Shown here in pieces: positions 7,179 to 18,922 of a stretch of 22,328 nt of DNA. Origin of the DNA: Hirudo medicinalis (lineage: Eukaryota; Annelida; Clitellata; Hirudinida; Hirudinidae); contig MPNW01001579.1 in the NCBI GenBank assembly GCA_011800805.1, positions 19,090-41,417 of the forward strand, in the 5' to 3' direction. The translations under genes and the position numbers were made by a program. The notes under the pieces were generated by a model that worked only from the letters and a program-made list of their open reading frames with translations, made no database searches and had not been told where the DNA came from. Position 1 is the first letter of the stretch; each line of letters starts with the position of its first letter.

Positions 7179-10100
7179 GTATATGGCCGTCATGTTTTAT
7201 TAATTTTTAAATTGTTATTTTGTTCATAAATAGAAAATTCTAATAACACGTAGTAGTAAAATATAGAAATATATTATAGTTTAGATGTTTAAGTCTACAT
7301 TTTTCCCTGAAGCTTGACTTTCAGAGAGATTTCTTCTTAAGTCTTTCCTTTAAAAACTTATTTCATGTATTAGTAATTACCTCCTATTAAACCCCTTACA
7401 ATCAGGAGCACAGCCATACATCGAAATCATCGAGCAGCCTCAGTCAAAAGGCTTTCGTTTCCGATACGCATGTGAGGGGAAGTCTCATGGAGGCCTCCAG
7501 GGAGCCACGAGCAGAAAGGACAAGAAGACATTCCCGACCGTCAGGGTTGGTGACTTTTTGGAAACGACTGATAGTCAGATGCAGTTACATTAGAAATATC
7601 ATTAAATATAGCTAAAATTAAAAGTTTAATTAATAAAATACTATAAAAAAATTATGTTTATAGTGAATGGAGCTTTGTTGGATGAAGGATGTTTGGAAAC
7701 ATTTTGAATGAAAATGAAACAATTTACAATAATAATTATGATAATAAATTATGGAAACAACAAGGACAACAATAATAATAATAACAGCAATAATAATAAT
7801 ATTAATGACAACAGTAATGATATTAACAACAATGTTAATAATAATTTCTTGTCACAGCTGAGAAACTACTCCGGACCGGTCAAAGTTGTAGCTTCCTTGG
7901 TGACGGAAGATGAAAGCCCTAAGCCCCACCCCCACGAGCTGGTTGGACAGAACTGTGTCAATGGCGTCTGCACGGTCTTTGCCAATGGGGAAGAGCCAGT
8001 AGTTAGGTGGATTAACAATGAACTGATCATTCATTTTAATAATTTAATAATTATGTAATAATTATTTATTTATTGTAATTATTTTTTTAAATTAATTGTC
8101 CAATGGAGGATTATTCTTTTTTAATAACAACAACATCAATAGTGATAGTAATAATTATGAAGTTTGTTGATAGGACAATCCGATGACATTCATGTTTTAA
8201 AGATATTAAATTCGTACGGTAAATCAACATTAATTTATTTATTAAGATAATAAATACATAATAACATCATTAATAAATGGATATTATTCATTATTTTCTG
8301 CCTTGGCATCTTAAAAGTGAAATGTGAAAAATGCAATTGTTCAACGACATCGTTATCTTAGACTGTTCACTGGAAAACACGACTGCCCCTCACACATTAA
8401 ATTTACAACATTCTCTTTGCTGCTCATCCTCCGTCCATTCGGTTTTCAATCTCCAGAAACTAAAAAAACGAGCATATTTAGATTGTCTATCCTAACCCAA
8501 ACTGCTTCTCCTCTCAGCTTCCCGAACGTGGGCATAAAACACACGACCAAGAAGAACGTCCTCCAGCTCCTCCAGAACCAGCTGAGGGAGTCCTGCATTG
8601 CCAACAAGGTCGGAATGGTGCAGCATGGTGTCGCCAACTCGAGCAAGGTCGTCCTCTCAGGTGACTGATGTCGAAGTGTTTATTCCGATAAATGTTTATC
8701 GATTACCCGACCATTAGGTATCTTCCATTTTGAGATCATGGAAGTCATGGATCATTGGTTAATCATCATTTGACCAATCGATTAACTGTCGTTGAGTGAC
8801 CAATCGATTAACTATTGCCCAACTGATCGATTAATTATCGCTTAACAAATCGATTAACTATCACTTAACGACAGACGAAGAAGAGGAGACCATCCGACGA
8901 CAGTCCGAGGAGCTGTCGAAGGATTTGCAGTTGAGCGTCGTCAGGATCCAATTCCAAGCGTTCCTCCTCAATGAATTCGGAGTGCCCGTCTCCACCTTGA
9001 TGCCAGTCCACTCGTGCCCAGTTCATGACAGCAGTAAGTACTCATTCGTTTGGCTTTATTTAGTTATTTATTCTTCTTAGCTTAGTGACAAAATCTGACA
9101 ACATAGAATCAAAATAATCAACATAGAAAATGAAATAAAATAGTTCATGGCGGGCCTTGAGGTGGAGGTTGGCCGAACGGGTTGTAACTGTAACTTACCG
9201 TTATCCGCCTTTTGTGTTCTGCACTTTGTGTTCGCCTGCTTTTATAAATCTTAATTTTTTATTTATTCGGACAACATTATAAAAATGTGGAAATCACCTA
9301 CCAAGATCGAAGAATGGATCCGTCAAGGCTCGATTAACTTTTATGAGTTGACCGGGCAGCAACTTTAGTTCCATCGTCTACGTTCTAGGTGCTCATGCTC
9401 CAGTGTATTTTGAGTTCGATTAAACATTCAATAAAGTTTGTAAGACCGATACTAAGTCTTATCCTTTGACTTAAAAACAAACGTAACAGGATTGATGCAT
9501 TGTCATGAATTATTCATGTGAATAATTAATGTTAATTAATTACAACCAGAAGCCCCTTGTGCCTCTCTCCTGAAGATCTGCCGAATGGACAAGGTCGGTG
9601 GATGCTGCACGGGCAGCGAGGAGGTTTTCCTGCTCTGTGACAAAGTTCAGAAAGGTCAGGACATCTTTCCTCGGCAGTCGATTGCTTCTTCAATCGTTCC
9701 GAGATCTTCTGCAGAATTTCAATCATAAAGATCAATCGCAAAGATCACAACTATCACAAGTTTCATTATTATAGAGATGTTAAGGGTTCTGTTGTAGCTC
9801 TGTAAATAGTGCAACTCTAAAGTGTAAATAGTGTAAACTCTGCAAGTAATTTATTACCATCATTAAGTTATTTTGCTTGCTTATGTTTATGTAGTGTAAT
9901 TATTTTTTGTCTTGTGTAATTATTAATTAATTGTGAGCATCAGAGGTGCTCGACAAACTTTTATAGCACTGCTCCCCAAGGATATTTTTGGCATTGCAAG
10001 CTGGGTCGCGACCTCAGAGGTCAACAAACGTTGCCACATTGAGTTTGCAGAAATGCAACCCTCTAACTAACCTGCAGATTGTTACAATTATAAAAATATT

Positions 10101-13100
10101 GTTTGTCAAACAAAGTAATACAATAACAATTACATTTGAATCCTTGTAATAATAATAATAATAATAATAATATGAATTAGTAAACATTTCAAATTACAGA
10201 TGACATTGCCATAAGGTTCTACGAGCAGGATGAGTACGGCAGCATCCACTGGGAGGACTACGGACAGTTCGGACCCCAAGATGTACATAGACAGGTGGAG
10301 AGATAAGGAGTTAATTATTGAGGGTTGGGGTTTCAAGCAGGAGTAATATGCATAGACATAATCTGTCTCAATGCAACCCAGCTTGAACTGCAGGGGAGCA
10401 CATTTGGGAAGAGGTGTTACATAAATGGCCAGTCGATTTCAGTGCATTTTAATTTCTGATTCTGATTAATAAGGCAATCAAAATATTGGATAAAAACAAA
10501 ATTGTAATAGAATACAAATATGGCTACGATTTTAATCGATAATAACTAATTAATACAATACTGTTTAACTTGTTAAAATTAACAATTCAGAAATCATGAA
10601 TCGATACGTAAAGCAATAATTTATTAAAAACCAATAATTAGTTAGAATTTATCGAGCCTATTTCCACATTTCGGGTCGTCGATCGATTCCTTCGGTCATT
10701 TCACGGGCAGCTTTCAATCGTTCCAGTACGCCATCGTTTTCCGAACGCCCGCTTACCACAGCACGGACATCGCCATGCCGGCCTCGGTCCACATACAACT
10801 CCTCAGACGATCGGACGGCGAGGTCAGCGACCCGAAAACCTTCGTCTATTACCCCAGGAAGATGGGTTTGTCCATGTTGAACTTAGCCGTCCGAGCTGCG
10901 GGCATTAGTCAGTAATTTTGTGAAACGACCGCCGGACGTTACTGGCCCCGGAGTGACATTTTTATGAGCACAAATTTTACTCGAGGCGAACTGAAATGTT
11001 TGAAAACAAACTTTATGGAACTTAATTCTGGAATTTAATTTTGTTCTTGTTTGCTAATTTTCCTTTGATATTTATGTTATTCTAACTTTTTAGTTCCAAT
11101 AATTAATCTATCAATGAATCTAATAATAATAATAACAGTAACAATAACAATAATAATAACAATAATAACAATAACAATAATAATAATAACAATAACAATA
11201 ATAATAATAGTTAATTTGCAAGGCACCATGTGCTTAGCATCAGAGTCTGAAGCCACTAATTCTCGAATCCGATTCCCTTCTTCAGCCTGCGAAATCAACG
11301 GAATAAGCCACAAAAAAAAGAGAAGGGTTCAAGTTTCAAACTACTTATCACCTTCACTTCAAGGTGAGAATTTCGATTAATTAATAATACGATAATAAAC
11401 TAGAGAAGTAATGTTTAACAGAACTTGTGGTTGTACTTGCAAATTGTATATTCATTTTGTAAAGTTACACAAGCACGACAGCGTTAGAGGCCTTATCTTG
11501 ATCATATAAGACCTTGTATAAGGTGCTCCTTGTGACGGTGCGGGCCAGGTTGCGAGCGAGACACATCACATCACACGTGACCCTCAACCCTCCGGGCTGA
11601 CTTTCATGCCGAATAATTTCTGAATAATTAGTAATCAAAACCATTTGCAAACTCACTTATTAAGTTGTTGTAACATTTATATTATAGTTATATCTTGCAT
11701 TATCATTTCATAGCATTTGTCGAGGATTGCATTGCAATTGTGATCTTTGACCTGATTTTTGTTTCAACATCCTTCGCAGAAAATGGAATGCCCTATAAAA
11801 ACTTTCCCAGGGTTTTGGAGGAATACTCCCCAATGAGTCTGGGTTGGTGGTCTTTGAAATCATTCATTGCAATCGAATTGATGCTTTGTTTTCATTGTGA
11901 GGTTGATGCGATCGAATAATTTAGGCAATCACTAATTTATTTATTTACTTATTTATTCAATAATTTTTAATAACTTACTTTGGGCAAAATTTATTATTTC
12001 ATTTTCATTTGTAATTACTGCTACAATCGTCCCCATGCTTATCCCCACTGCCAGGAAACCAAGAAGTGCCCCACGTCCCTTCCCCGATGTTCGATAGGAT
12101 CGGTGGCTTTTCTTCCTCTTCCATCGCCGGCCTCGTCGGTCGAGGACGCCCGAAAACTTCAGATTCGACGGACGAAAAACTTCCTCCCGACGACGATCAG
12201 AAGTCCCGAGAGAAGGACGGCGTCGACGGAGAGGGAGTCAAGAAAGATTTACGAAGACAGTGCAGAGGTCGTTAGGATGTGGAATGTCTCGAACAAGTTC
12301 TCGATAACCACACTTTAACTATTATTAGTTACTTTTTAGTCGATAAATTTTCATTTTAATCTAGAAAGTCAATTATAAAGGATAATCGATTAATAGAAAG
12401 CATTTCATTAAATTTTAAAATATTGACAATTCACTTCGAAATCCTCAGTTAGAGAAATCCGACTGGCCGAAAAGATCGAGCAGCTCGGCGAATGCCTGAG
12501 GCTCTACTCGTGCACCGAGGACGCCAGGTTTCTCATTTCGCCCCTGAAGGCCCTCATCAAGAAACAGAACGAAGATGGGGATAAGTTAGCGTTAATTATT
12601 AATTAATTGTGATTAGCATGTTCGGATGCCACGCATGGGCTCAAGTGCCTACAGCTCGAGTACTTCCTTTAGGATGACCCTGATCTAGCATAGTCTTCAA
12701 ATGAAGCTCATTTTTATTTAATTAATAATTGCAAGTTATTAAAAGGTACAGTGCTCTAGTAATGCCATGCAACTTTGTTCGAGTACCAAGCAAGTTGCAT
12801 CTGCAGTCATGATCACAATGTTTAACTAAATAATCAATCATCTATGATATCACATAGTATACCATCTAATATACATATTAAATATATTGATATTATTATT
12901 ATTAATAAATACATTAATAATAACCATTTAATGACAACCAATCGTTTCAAGTGCTCTTCACCTCTCAATCATCCACAACAAAGCCATGGCAGCTTTTAAT
13001 TTGTTGTCAGTTCTAAACTCCTCCCCCTCGAAACACCTGGCTCTCGACAGTTTGAACGACCTTCATCAGGTAGGCTGTTTCTGGCCGGTCGAACGTAAAT

Positions 13101-14633
13101 CCAAAATAAAAACCTTTCAATTATAGTGAAATTATATTGAAATTACCCAATGATGCAATATTATAGAGTGATTATTTCTGGCAAAAACGTTTGCCTAAAT
13201 ATGCAAGGGAATCCCTTATCTTTCTCTAGTCTCCAGTGACCCTTTCCGTGCTCACCAAAGCGTCGGTCCACCTGAAGATGCTCCTGGAGAGTGGGTGCGA
13301 CGTCTCCTACCTCACCAAGGACGGCGACACCCTCCTCCACGTGGCGGCCAAACTCGACCACCCCGAATCGATCGACCTGCTGCTCCAGCACCGTCCCGAT
13401 CACTTCGTGGACGTTCTTGACCAGTTCAACTACAAAGGTGCCAAAGTTCACCTTGCAATGCTGAATATTACTGCCATTTTATGGCATGGGAAATTAATTG
13501 TAGTTAATGGTAGTTAAGTGGTCTTACTTAGTCTCAATATTTTGTATTTGTGTTAGTGTGTAATACATTTATTTTTCATTCTTAAGGCTTCACAGCAATG
13601 CACTTGGCATCAGAGAGAGGTCACTTGGGCTGCCTCAAGTCCCTGGTCAGACACGGTGCAGACGTTCAAGTGAAGGACCAACTTTCGGGGAAGACCGCCC
13701 TACACCATGCCATCCAAGGCGATCACATCTGTGTCGTCGCTTATCTTATTCTAGAGGTTGGTTTGATTGATCATTGCAAAGTTAATATATAACTTATTCA
13801 TGCAATCTTCAAATTATAATCATTAATAATATGTCAAATTATAATTATTAATAATGCCTCAAACAATTCCAATTTATTTGGAATGTCTCTTTAAGTTCCG
13901 TCTGCACTCCTTCTCCAAACAGACTCCCGTCGACGTCAACTCGACCACGCTGACGGGCGTAACCCCCCTCAAGATGGCCTCGTCCATGGGTCATCCTCAG
14001 ATGGTTGCCCTCCTGAATCTCGCTGAGGCCGAGTTGGGCATGTCGGACGACGTATCGTCGGAGAGCGACTCGGACGAAGAGATGCCTCTCTCCTCTCGAA
14101 CTCCAGCTGAAGAAGAGGAGGAACTCAGATGTCGCCTATCCCAGTGCACCATAACGGATGATCAAGACCGACAGGTTTTGTTCTCAAAGAATTTATCACC
14201 TCACTTTGGAGTAAAATTACATTGGGGAATGTTCTAAAAGTTGAAAACTTTAAAGCTCCGTCGGTATTATTTGTAGAGTAGTGCAGTTATTTGAATGCTA
14301 ACCTTCTGCATAAATTAATATTTAATTATAATTTGTCAATTGAACAATTACTGCCATTCGTTATTTGTTTAATCACTATTGGTATGTAAATCTCGTATCA
14401 GAACAGTTACGTCTTCTTCAAGACTAAGACTTCTTAAGTTGGAAATTTTAGCAACCGAACGATCTCCTTTGCATTTTTTCCAGACAAGGGAGTCACTACC
14501 AGATGAACTCCATCCAGTGTGCAGTGGGGTCGAGGATTCGGTGTCCAGCACTCTCACGAAGAGAGCCTTGGACTCAGGAATCGATTCCTTGCATAAGGAG
14601 GAGTACCAAGAGTCGTTGAACAAGGAGCTCTGA
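7160..14633 (+). CDS. NFKB: NF-kB precursor (p105/p100 type): Rel homology domain plus ankyrin repeats
   Basis: A dimeric transcription factor that binds kB DNA. In this subclass its own C-terminal ankyrin repeats act as an IkB and hold it in the cytoplasm until IKK-driven degradation or processing. Exons: 7160-7178, 7406-7545, 7858-8006, 8518-8660, 8875-9033, 9550-9654, 10200-10294, 10727-10865, 11286-11363, 11780-11842, 12055-12267, 12449-12584, 12952-13069, 13230-13437, 13587-13756, 13923-14174, 14484-14633. Phases agree at every junction and sum to 778 codons plus stop. Order: RHD-N about 7-205, RHD-C/IPT about 207-312, NLS 326-330, linker, six ankyrin repeats about 477-684, acidic stretch, DSGIDS degron 759-764. 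It is shorter than human p105 or p100 (about 900-970 residues). No Gly-rich processing region and no death domain are visible. The small exons 7160-7178 and 11780-11842 are the least certain. Confidence 0.93.
7406..9033 (+). other. NFKB: NF-kB exons encoding RHD N-terminal (DNA-binding) half
   Basis: Four exons (7406-7545, 7858-8006, 8518-8660, 8875-9033). The recognition loop reads [13 protein letters not shown], so the p50-class base contacts (Arg, Arg, Tyr, Glu, His) and the redox-sensitive Cys are kept. His in SHGG marks the NF-kB/Relish class rather than the Dorsal/RelA class. Then come [13 protein letters not shown] (human LVGKHCEDGICTV), [10 protein letters not shown] (human NLGILHVTKK) and [12 protein letters not shown] (human LSVVRLMFTAFL). 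The helical insert is moderately long, as in p50. The intron before 8875 carries a repeat array (8771-8868). Confidence 0.93.
8771..8868 (+). repeat. Intronic 23-26-bp tandem array abutting a 3' splice site
   Basis: Four copies of a unit containing AATCGATTAACTAT start near 8776, 8802, 8825 and 8848 (spacing 26, 23, 23). A related TATCGATTAC lies at 8697. The array runs up to GACAG at 8870-8874, the acceptor of an RHD exon, in an intron of only 214 bases that lacks a pyrimidine tract. Confidence 0.75.
9955..10009 (-). mobile_element. SINE-like dispersed repeat fragment, copy D
   Basis: The minus strand reads GACCCAGCTTGCA, then GGGGAGCAGTGCTATAAAAG. It shares the ACCCAGCTTG and GGGGAGCA words with the copy at 10374-10430, in the opposite orientation, in the neighbouring intron. 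It is diverged and the boundaries are approximate. Confidence 0.35.
10374..10430 (+). mobile_element. SINE-like dispersed repeat fragment, copy C
   Basis: The plus strand reads CAACCCAGCTTG, then AGGGGAGCACATTTGG, then TTACATAAATGG. It matches the start and middle of the copies at 19275-19372 and 4861-4946 (ACCCAGCTTG and ACATAAATGG) but has no clear tail. It lies in an NF-kB intron. Confidence 0.4.
11126..11213 (+). repeat. AAT/AAC trinucleotide tract
   Basis: A run of AAT with interspersed AAC units in the intron upstream of the NLS exon. It gives open frames of poly-Ile/Thr on one strand and poly-Ile/Val on the other, which are repeat artefacts. The sequence just 3' (about 11214-11270) may be a decayed repeat copy whose tail this is. 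Confidence 0.9.
11286..11363 (+). CDS. NFKB: NF-kB exon with nuclear localisation signal
   Basis: The acceptor is CCCTTCTTCAG and the donor a strong CAAG|GTGAGA, phase 1 at both ends. Joined to the IPT exon it reads [20 protein letters not shown], placing KKKRR (residues 326-330) directly after the RHD. Every Rel protein carries its NLS there, and the ankyrin repeats can mask it. Confidence 0.85.
11780..11842 (+). CDS. NFKB: NF-kB linker exon (tentative)
   Basis: A 63-base, phase-preserving exon encoding about 21 linker residues (contains [18 protein letters not shown]). The acceptor CATCCTTCGCAG is good; the donor CTGG|GTTGGT is weak but of a type used elsewhere here. No domain is recognised. 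Confidence 0.6.
12055..12267 (+). CDS. NFKB: NF-kB linker exon, charged, low complexity
   Basis: A 71-codon linker between NLS and ankyrins. It contains [18 protein letters not shown], then a charged segment rich in Asp, Glu and Lys. In vertebrate p105/p100 this place holds the Gly-rich region that stops the proteasome and yields p50/p52. Here only a few Gly residues are present, so limited processing by that route is not evident. The donor AGAG|GTCGTT is poor. Confidence 0.8.
12449..14174 (+). other. NFKB: NF-kB exons encoding six ankyrin repeats (IkB-like)
   Basis: Five exons (12449-12584, 12952-13069, 13230-13437, 13587-13756, 13923-14174). The first encodes a helix ([20 protein letters not shown]) before the repeats. 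The repeats open with [14 protein letters not shown], a degenerate second unit ([20 protein letters not shown]), [62 protein letters not shown] and [20 protein letters not shown]. An acidic Ser/Asp/Glu stretch ([10 protein letters not shown]) follows, as after IkB repeats. The repeats should fold over the RHD dimer and cover the NLS. Introns fall at different positions within the repeat unit. Confidence 0.92.
14484..14633 (+). CDS. NFKB: NF-kB terminal exon with IKK/beta-TrCP degron
   Basis: The acceptor is TTTTTTCCAG and the stop TGA is at 14631-14633. This 49-residue tail contains [14 protein letters not shown], a perfect DSG-phi-x-S motif (residues 759-764, DNA 14571-14588). IKK phosphorylates both serines of this motif in IkB-alpha and, in variant form, in p105 (DSGVETS) and p100 (DSAYGS), recruiting the beta-TrCP ubiquitin ligase. 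Another serine-bearing stretch (EDSVSST) precedes it. The death domain that precedes the degron in vertebrate p105/p100 is not encoded by this exon or the one before it. Confidence 0.9.
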   Translation, partial: TRESLPDELHPVCSGVEDSVSSTLTKRALDSGIDSLHKEEYQESLNKEL

Positions 14634-15628
14634 TGGATTTTGGACTCCCTGTGACTTTTGTGAACGAGAAACTATTACTTCTATTACAAATATAATATTT
14701 CTGATGTTTATAATTAATTGTAGTTGGTTAATTATTTATTAGATAATGCAGCATAACTAATTGGATAGGTTTGAAGGCATCACGCAGCATTAACAGGTCA
14801 TGTTTGTGAAAATCTTACAAGAGGATGTGAAAGACCGAACTTGAAGACCTAGATTTACTGATATTACTGATGTCGATAATATAATATAATTTTGTTTTCA
14901 TTTGAGTAGCATATTTTGTAACAATGACAACGACGTTGCAAGCCCGGTAACTCAATAAAATGTCGCGCCAGCCGTTTTTTTTTTTTTCATACCAAATTGT
15001 TGGATTTTTTTGAGATGTCGAGGCTCCCGGACTCGGTATTTTATTTTCGACATGTTTTAACAATCCACTACATCGACNGACGTTGCAAGCCCGGTAACTC
15101 AATAAAATGTCGCGCCAGCCGTTTTTTTTTTTTCATACCAAATTGTTGGATTTTTTTGAGATGTCGAAGGCCTCCCGGACTCGGTATTTTATTTTCGACA
15201 TGTTTTAACAATCCACTACATCGACTACATATATATATATATATATATATATAATCATATATTTCAAGTGTATCACGTAAATGAAGCGACCTTGCGATAT
15301 TGATCACAAATCGGACCAAAGAACCAAGGGCAGAAACTATCTGGTGCTCTTTGTCATTATTTTATGATCTACGAGCCATCAACAGACATTTATCGATTGT
15401 CACTTGCTTCGGAAAAAATGGCTAAAACATACGTCAACGAATCCAAGGAAAACCAATCGAAGACGCCATGACTACGCCTTCCTGGCGACAACAAGGACCG
15501 CTGCTCCGTTAAAATCACAAAAATATCTCTAAAAATAGTAGAATCTGTTGATGACTGGAAAATTACTTTCGTTTTGTTTTCTTAATCGTTAATTTGTTGC
15601 CGATCGTTAAGTTTCTAATTCGTCAAAC
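14634..15628. other. NF-kB 3' flank and PKD2 5' flank
   Basis: About one kilobase without a gene. The NF-kB 3' UTR must lie at the left; AATAAA at 14954-14959 is a candidate poly(A) signal but sits in the duplicated segment. An AT dinucleotide tract occupies about 15227-15253. No TATA box or other promoter element can be placed with confidence before the proposed PKD2 start. Confidence 0.6.
14932..15225 (+). repeat. 146-bp direct duplication around a single N
   Basis: Copy 1 (14932-15077) and copy 2 (15079-15225) are almost identical. They differ in the T-run length and in GAGGCTCCC versus GAAGGCCTCCC. The single N at 15078 is exactly between them. This is the signature of two contig ends that overlap but were joined as a gap, so the duplication is probably artificial. 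Confidence 0.93.
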
Positions 15629-15681
15629 ATGACCTCTCGACATCGCAGCGCTGCTAAAACTTCGGATTGGAAAGATGGTCG
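15629..15681 (+). CDS. PKD2: PKD2 first coding exon (tentative)
   Basis: ATG at 15629 opens 17 codons ([17 protein letters not shown]) ending phase 2 at donor GTCG|GTGACT. That matches the acceptor AATCTAG at 15789, whose exon starts one base before an in-frame ATG. If this exon is not used, translation would start at the Met at 15791. Confidence 0.5.
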
Positions 15682-17010
15682 GTGACTCCGATTACACATT
15701 CGTTACTTTATTTCAAATCGAATTAAGACTAAATTAATTTCGAGCCATAAATTAATTTGACTGAATTTTTAAATTATAAATTAATCTAGCATGCCAAATC
15801 AGGCTGCCAGTTACGAAGATGAAGATCCAGTCCCGACTGCGATGGTATCTGAACCTTACGGGAGCAAGAAAGACCTCTTTGACACGGGCCCTGACGACCC
15901 CCAGCATGACGACAAGCCCCGCAAAACAGGATGCTGTCAGGGTCTCAAAAGAGGATTCAGATGTAATTATTTTTAATGTTCGGTTTTTTATTAATCCATT
16001 TAACTACATAATCAAATAATTAATTTTTTTAATAATTAATAGAAGGGGGTTTCTTTGAGAAGATAACTTTGTAACTTGAAAGAAATAGTATTTACTTTTG
16101 ACGTCAATTTGAAATCAATCGCTTTTTTGGGTTTCCATCTGAATTTAAATTTGCCTTCAAATAAACTAAGTTTTAAAAAATATTTTATATTTCAAGCAAT
16201 CTGGGCTACCAAACAGACGGAAGAAACTGCACACGACAGAGAACTGCGCATCAAAACCACCCTGAGGGAACTCATCATCTACTGCCTCTTCCTGGCTGTT
16301 CTATGCATCAGTACATAATTTAACTAATTATAATAACAAATTACGTTTGATTTATTAAAATTATTATTTATAATTAGCGCTATGTAATTTAAGCTAGATA
16401 TGAGCTTAAGTAAGCCCCATAAATTGGTCTATTATTATTATTATAGTTGTTATTATTATCGCTATTAATCTTGACTTAACCTAAATTGACATAAACCATT
16501 ACGTAATTAATTAAGTTAAGTACTCTCTTAACCACTTCCAACTAATAAGTAAATATATTTAACATGTTCATTTACCAGCCATTCATTCAATCATTTGTTC
16601 ATAATTAAAACTATTAGCCAACCATTAAAATTGTCTAACCAGTAACTTTCGGCATGACGAGCTCATCCATGTACTACTACACCAACGTTCTCAACTCCCT
16701 CTTCATCCTCACGCCCGGAGACCCCAGCAACCCCGGGTCAAATTTTCTGGGTGTCAATCTGCCCGGGGACTTCTTTGATGTTTGTTTTAGGATTTTTTCA
16801 GAAAATTAATTTAGTTTGACTCATTTAATTCAAATGATAACTTTTTCTTTTGGCAAATAATTTCGTTTATTGCAAATAATATTTCAAAATTCCTTGTGTA
16901 ATAATACGATGTATGTTATGTATTGTTTAACCACGAAATGTTATTACTAAACACCCTTTCTAATATCTAATCTTGCTACCGTGAAAATAAATTGCATTAA
17001 TCGATAATAA

Positions 17011-17044
<34 letters not shown>

Positions 17045-18890
17045 TTCAATATTAAGTTGTTTAAAATAAATATTTCAAATATTTTATTTAATAATAAACA
17101 ATAATGATAGAAACGAATAATTTCAGTACGCCCAGAATGTACTACTGAATGGCTTGTACGCGGACTGGGAGACTTGGTATAACAACAAGACAACTGATCA
17201 AAATAATTTTGGTTATATTTACTACGAAAACAAACTGCAAGGAGTACCTCGGCTAAGACAGGTCACACTTGTCTTACAAAAGAATATGATATAATGATAT
17301 AATAGCTTATTATATCGTAAATTATAAATATTTATTCACGATTGTATGAATTATTGTCATAATTGTAAAATCAACATGAAATTATCATAAAATATAATTA
17401 TCATTTAATTATATTATTATTTATTAATTATAAAATAATATTTTATAACTTCAAATTTATTTTTTATAATTGTACAAGTTGTACAATAGTGGAACATATC
17501 ATAATTTATCATTGCAATAATATGTTTTTATTACGGTATATTTATCATTCAAATTTATTATAACATATCGAATTATGTATTTAATAAAGCCATTAATACT
17601 GAAATATATATAACATTTAAAGAAGTTAATCGCCCGTCACAAAAATAAACATTACAAAATTCAAATACAACTTTCAATATATAACAGTCGAACGATTGCT
17701 AAATACCTGCGAATAACACCTGTACTATCCACCTTTACAGGTGAGAGTGAGAAACGATTCATGTAGCGCACCACGTGACTTCAAAAACCACATAAAGGCC
17801 TGTTACGCTGGATACTCAAGTTCAGCAGAAGATAGGAAACCTTTTGGTGATGGGATTGGATCTGCGTGAGTACAAGTGGTTGACGTGCTTGAAAAACTAG
17901 AAATAAATAATAATAACTGCTAATAATAATAAATAAATAAATAATAACTTAAATATTTTTAAACATAAAATTATGAAATTAATTTATGAAATAACCTATC
18001 CAAATAATGACGATGATAACAATTATAACAAGTAAATACAAGCAATGGCCCATCTCTGCCACCAGGTGGACCTTCGACAAAGACGTCGGTTCAAGTGTCA
18101 AAGCCCAGTTGAACACCTACGGACCAGGAGGGTACTACGTGGACTTGAATACCACAATGGACACCTCTGCCCCGATCATAGACTACTTGAGGGACCGACT
18201 TTGGATCGACAGAGGCACCAGAGCTGTCTTTATTGATTTTACAGTCTACAATGCCAACATTAATCTCTTTTGCGTCATAAAGTAAGCAGCTTTGTGTTTG
18301 TGGATGTTGATGTATCTTCGCATAGCACTAAGGCAGGTAATTAAGGTTTTACATCCCGTAGATCCAGATCCAAATTCCCATATACATCCAGACTCCCCTC
18401 GGCATCCCACAATATCCGATATTCCTATTCAACAAATAATCACGCTTTTACGATCGTTACAATAATTAGCAACAGTAATATTGCCTGCGTAATATTTACA
18501 GGTTAATATCAATCACCTAGTTGTCAACCGAATAATCACTGAATAAAGCCAAGTAGAAATTTGGCAAATATTGAGCCTCGTCGCTTGTAACAGTGGACTT
18601 GTTTTGTGGATGTGTCTCCACTTTCTAATGCAATAATCTAAAACACTTTTAAAGATTGATTGCCGAATTTCCGCCAACGGGCGGCTGCATACCCTCCGTG
18701 GAGTTTAGGACCGTGAAACTCATTCGGTACAACGATAACTTTGACTTCTTCATACTGGCCTGTGAAATAGTGTTCTGCATCTTTGTACTCTACTATGTCG
18801 GCGAGGAATTTTTGGAGGTATTACGTTATAATAATTACTAGTATAATATCATAACAACATTGTATAAACGTGATATATTATTATAATTAA

Positions 18891-18922
<32 letters not shown>

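Larger units (their letters stand above)
9550..10865 (+). other. NFKB: NF-kB exons encoding RHD C-terminal IPT/dimerisation half
   Basis: Three exons (9550-9654, 10200-10294, 10727-10865). [20 protein letters not shown] aligns closely with human p50 ([20 protein letters not shown]). [17 protein letters not shown] is nearly identical to the human dimer-interface strand. [13 protein letters not shown] and [20 protein letters not shown] continue the IPT fold. The RRS triplet sits where human p50 has the RRKS PKA site (Ser337). The last exon ends FVYYPRKM with donor ATGG|GTTTGT. The intron 9655-10199 holds a repeat fragment and an AAT tract. Confidence 0.93.

Noticed and set aside
13161..13451. 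Minus-strand open frame opposite an ankyrin exon
   Set aside because: It is the complement of a clearly conserved NF-kB exon and has no family resemblance of its own.
14369..14623. Minus-strand frame opposite the NF-kB terminal exon
   Set aside because: Antisense shadow; the plus strand carries the DSGIDS tail in phase with the upstream exon.
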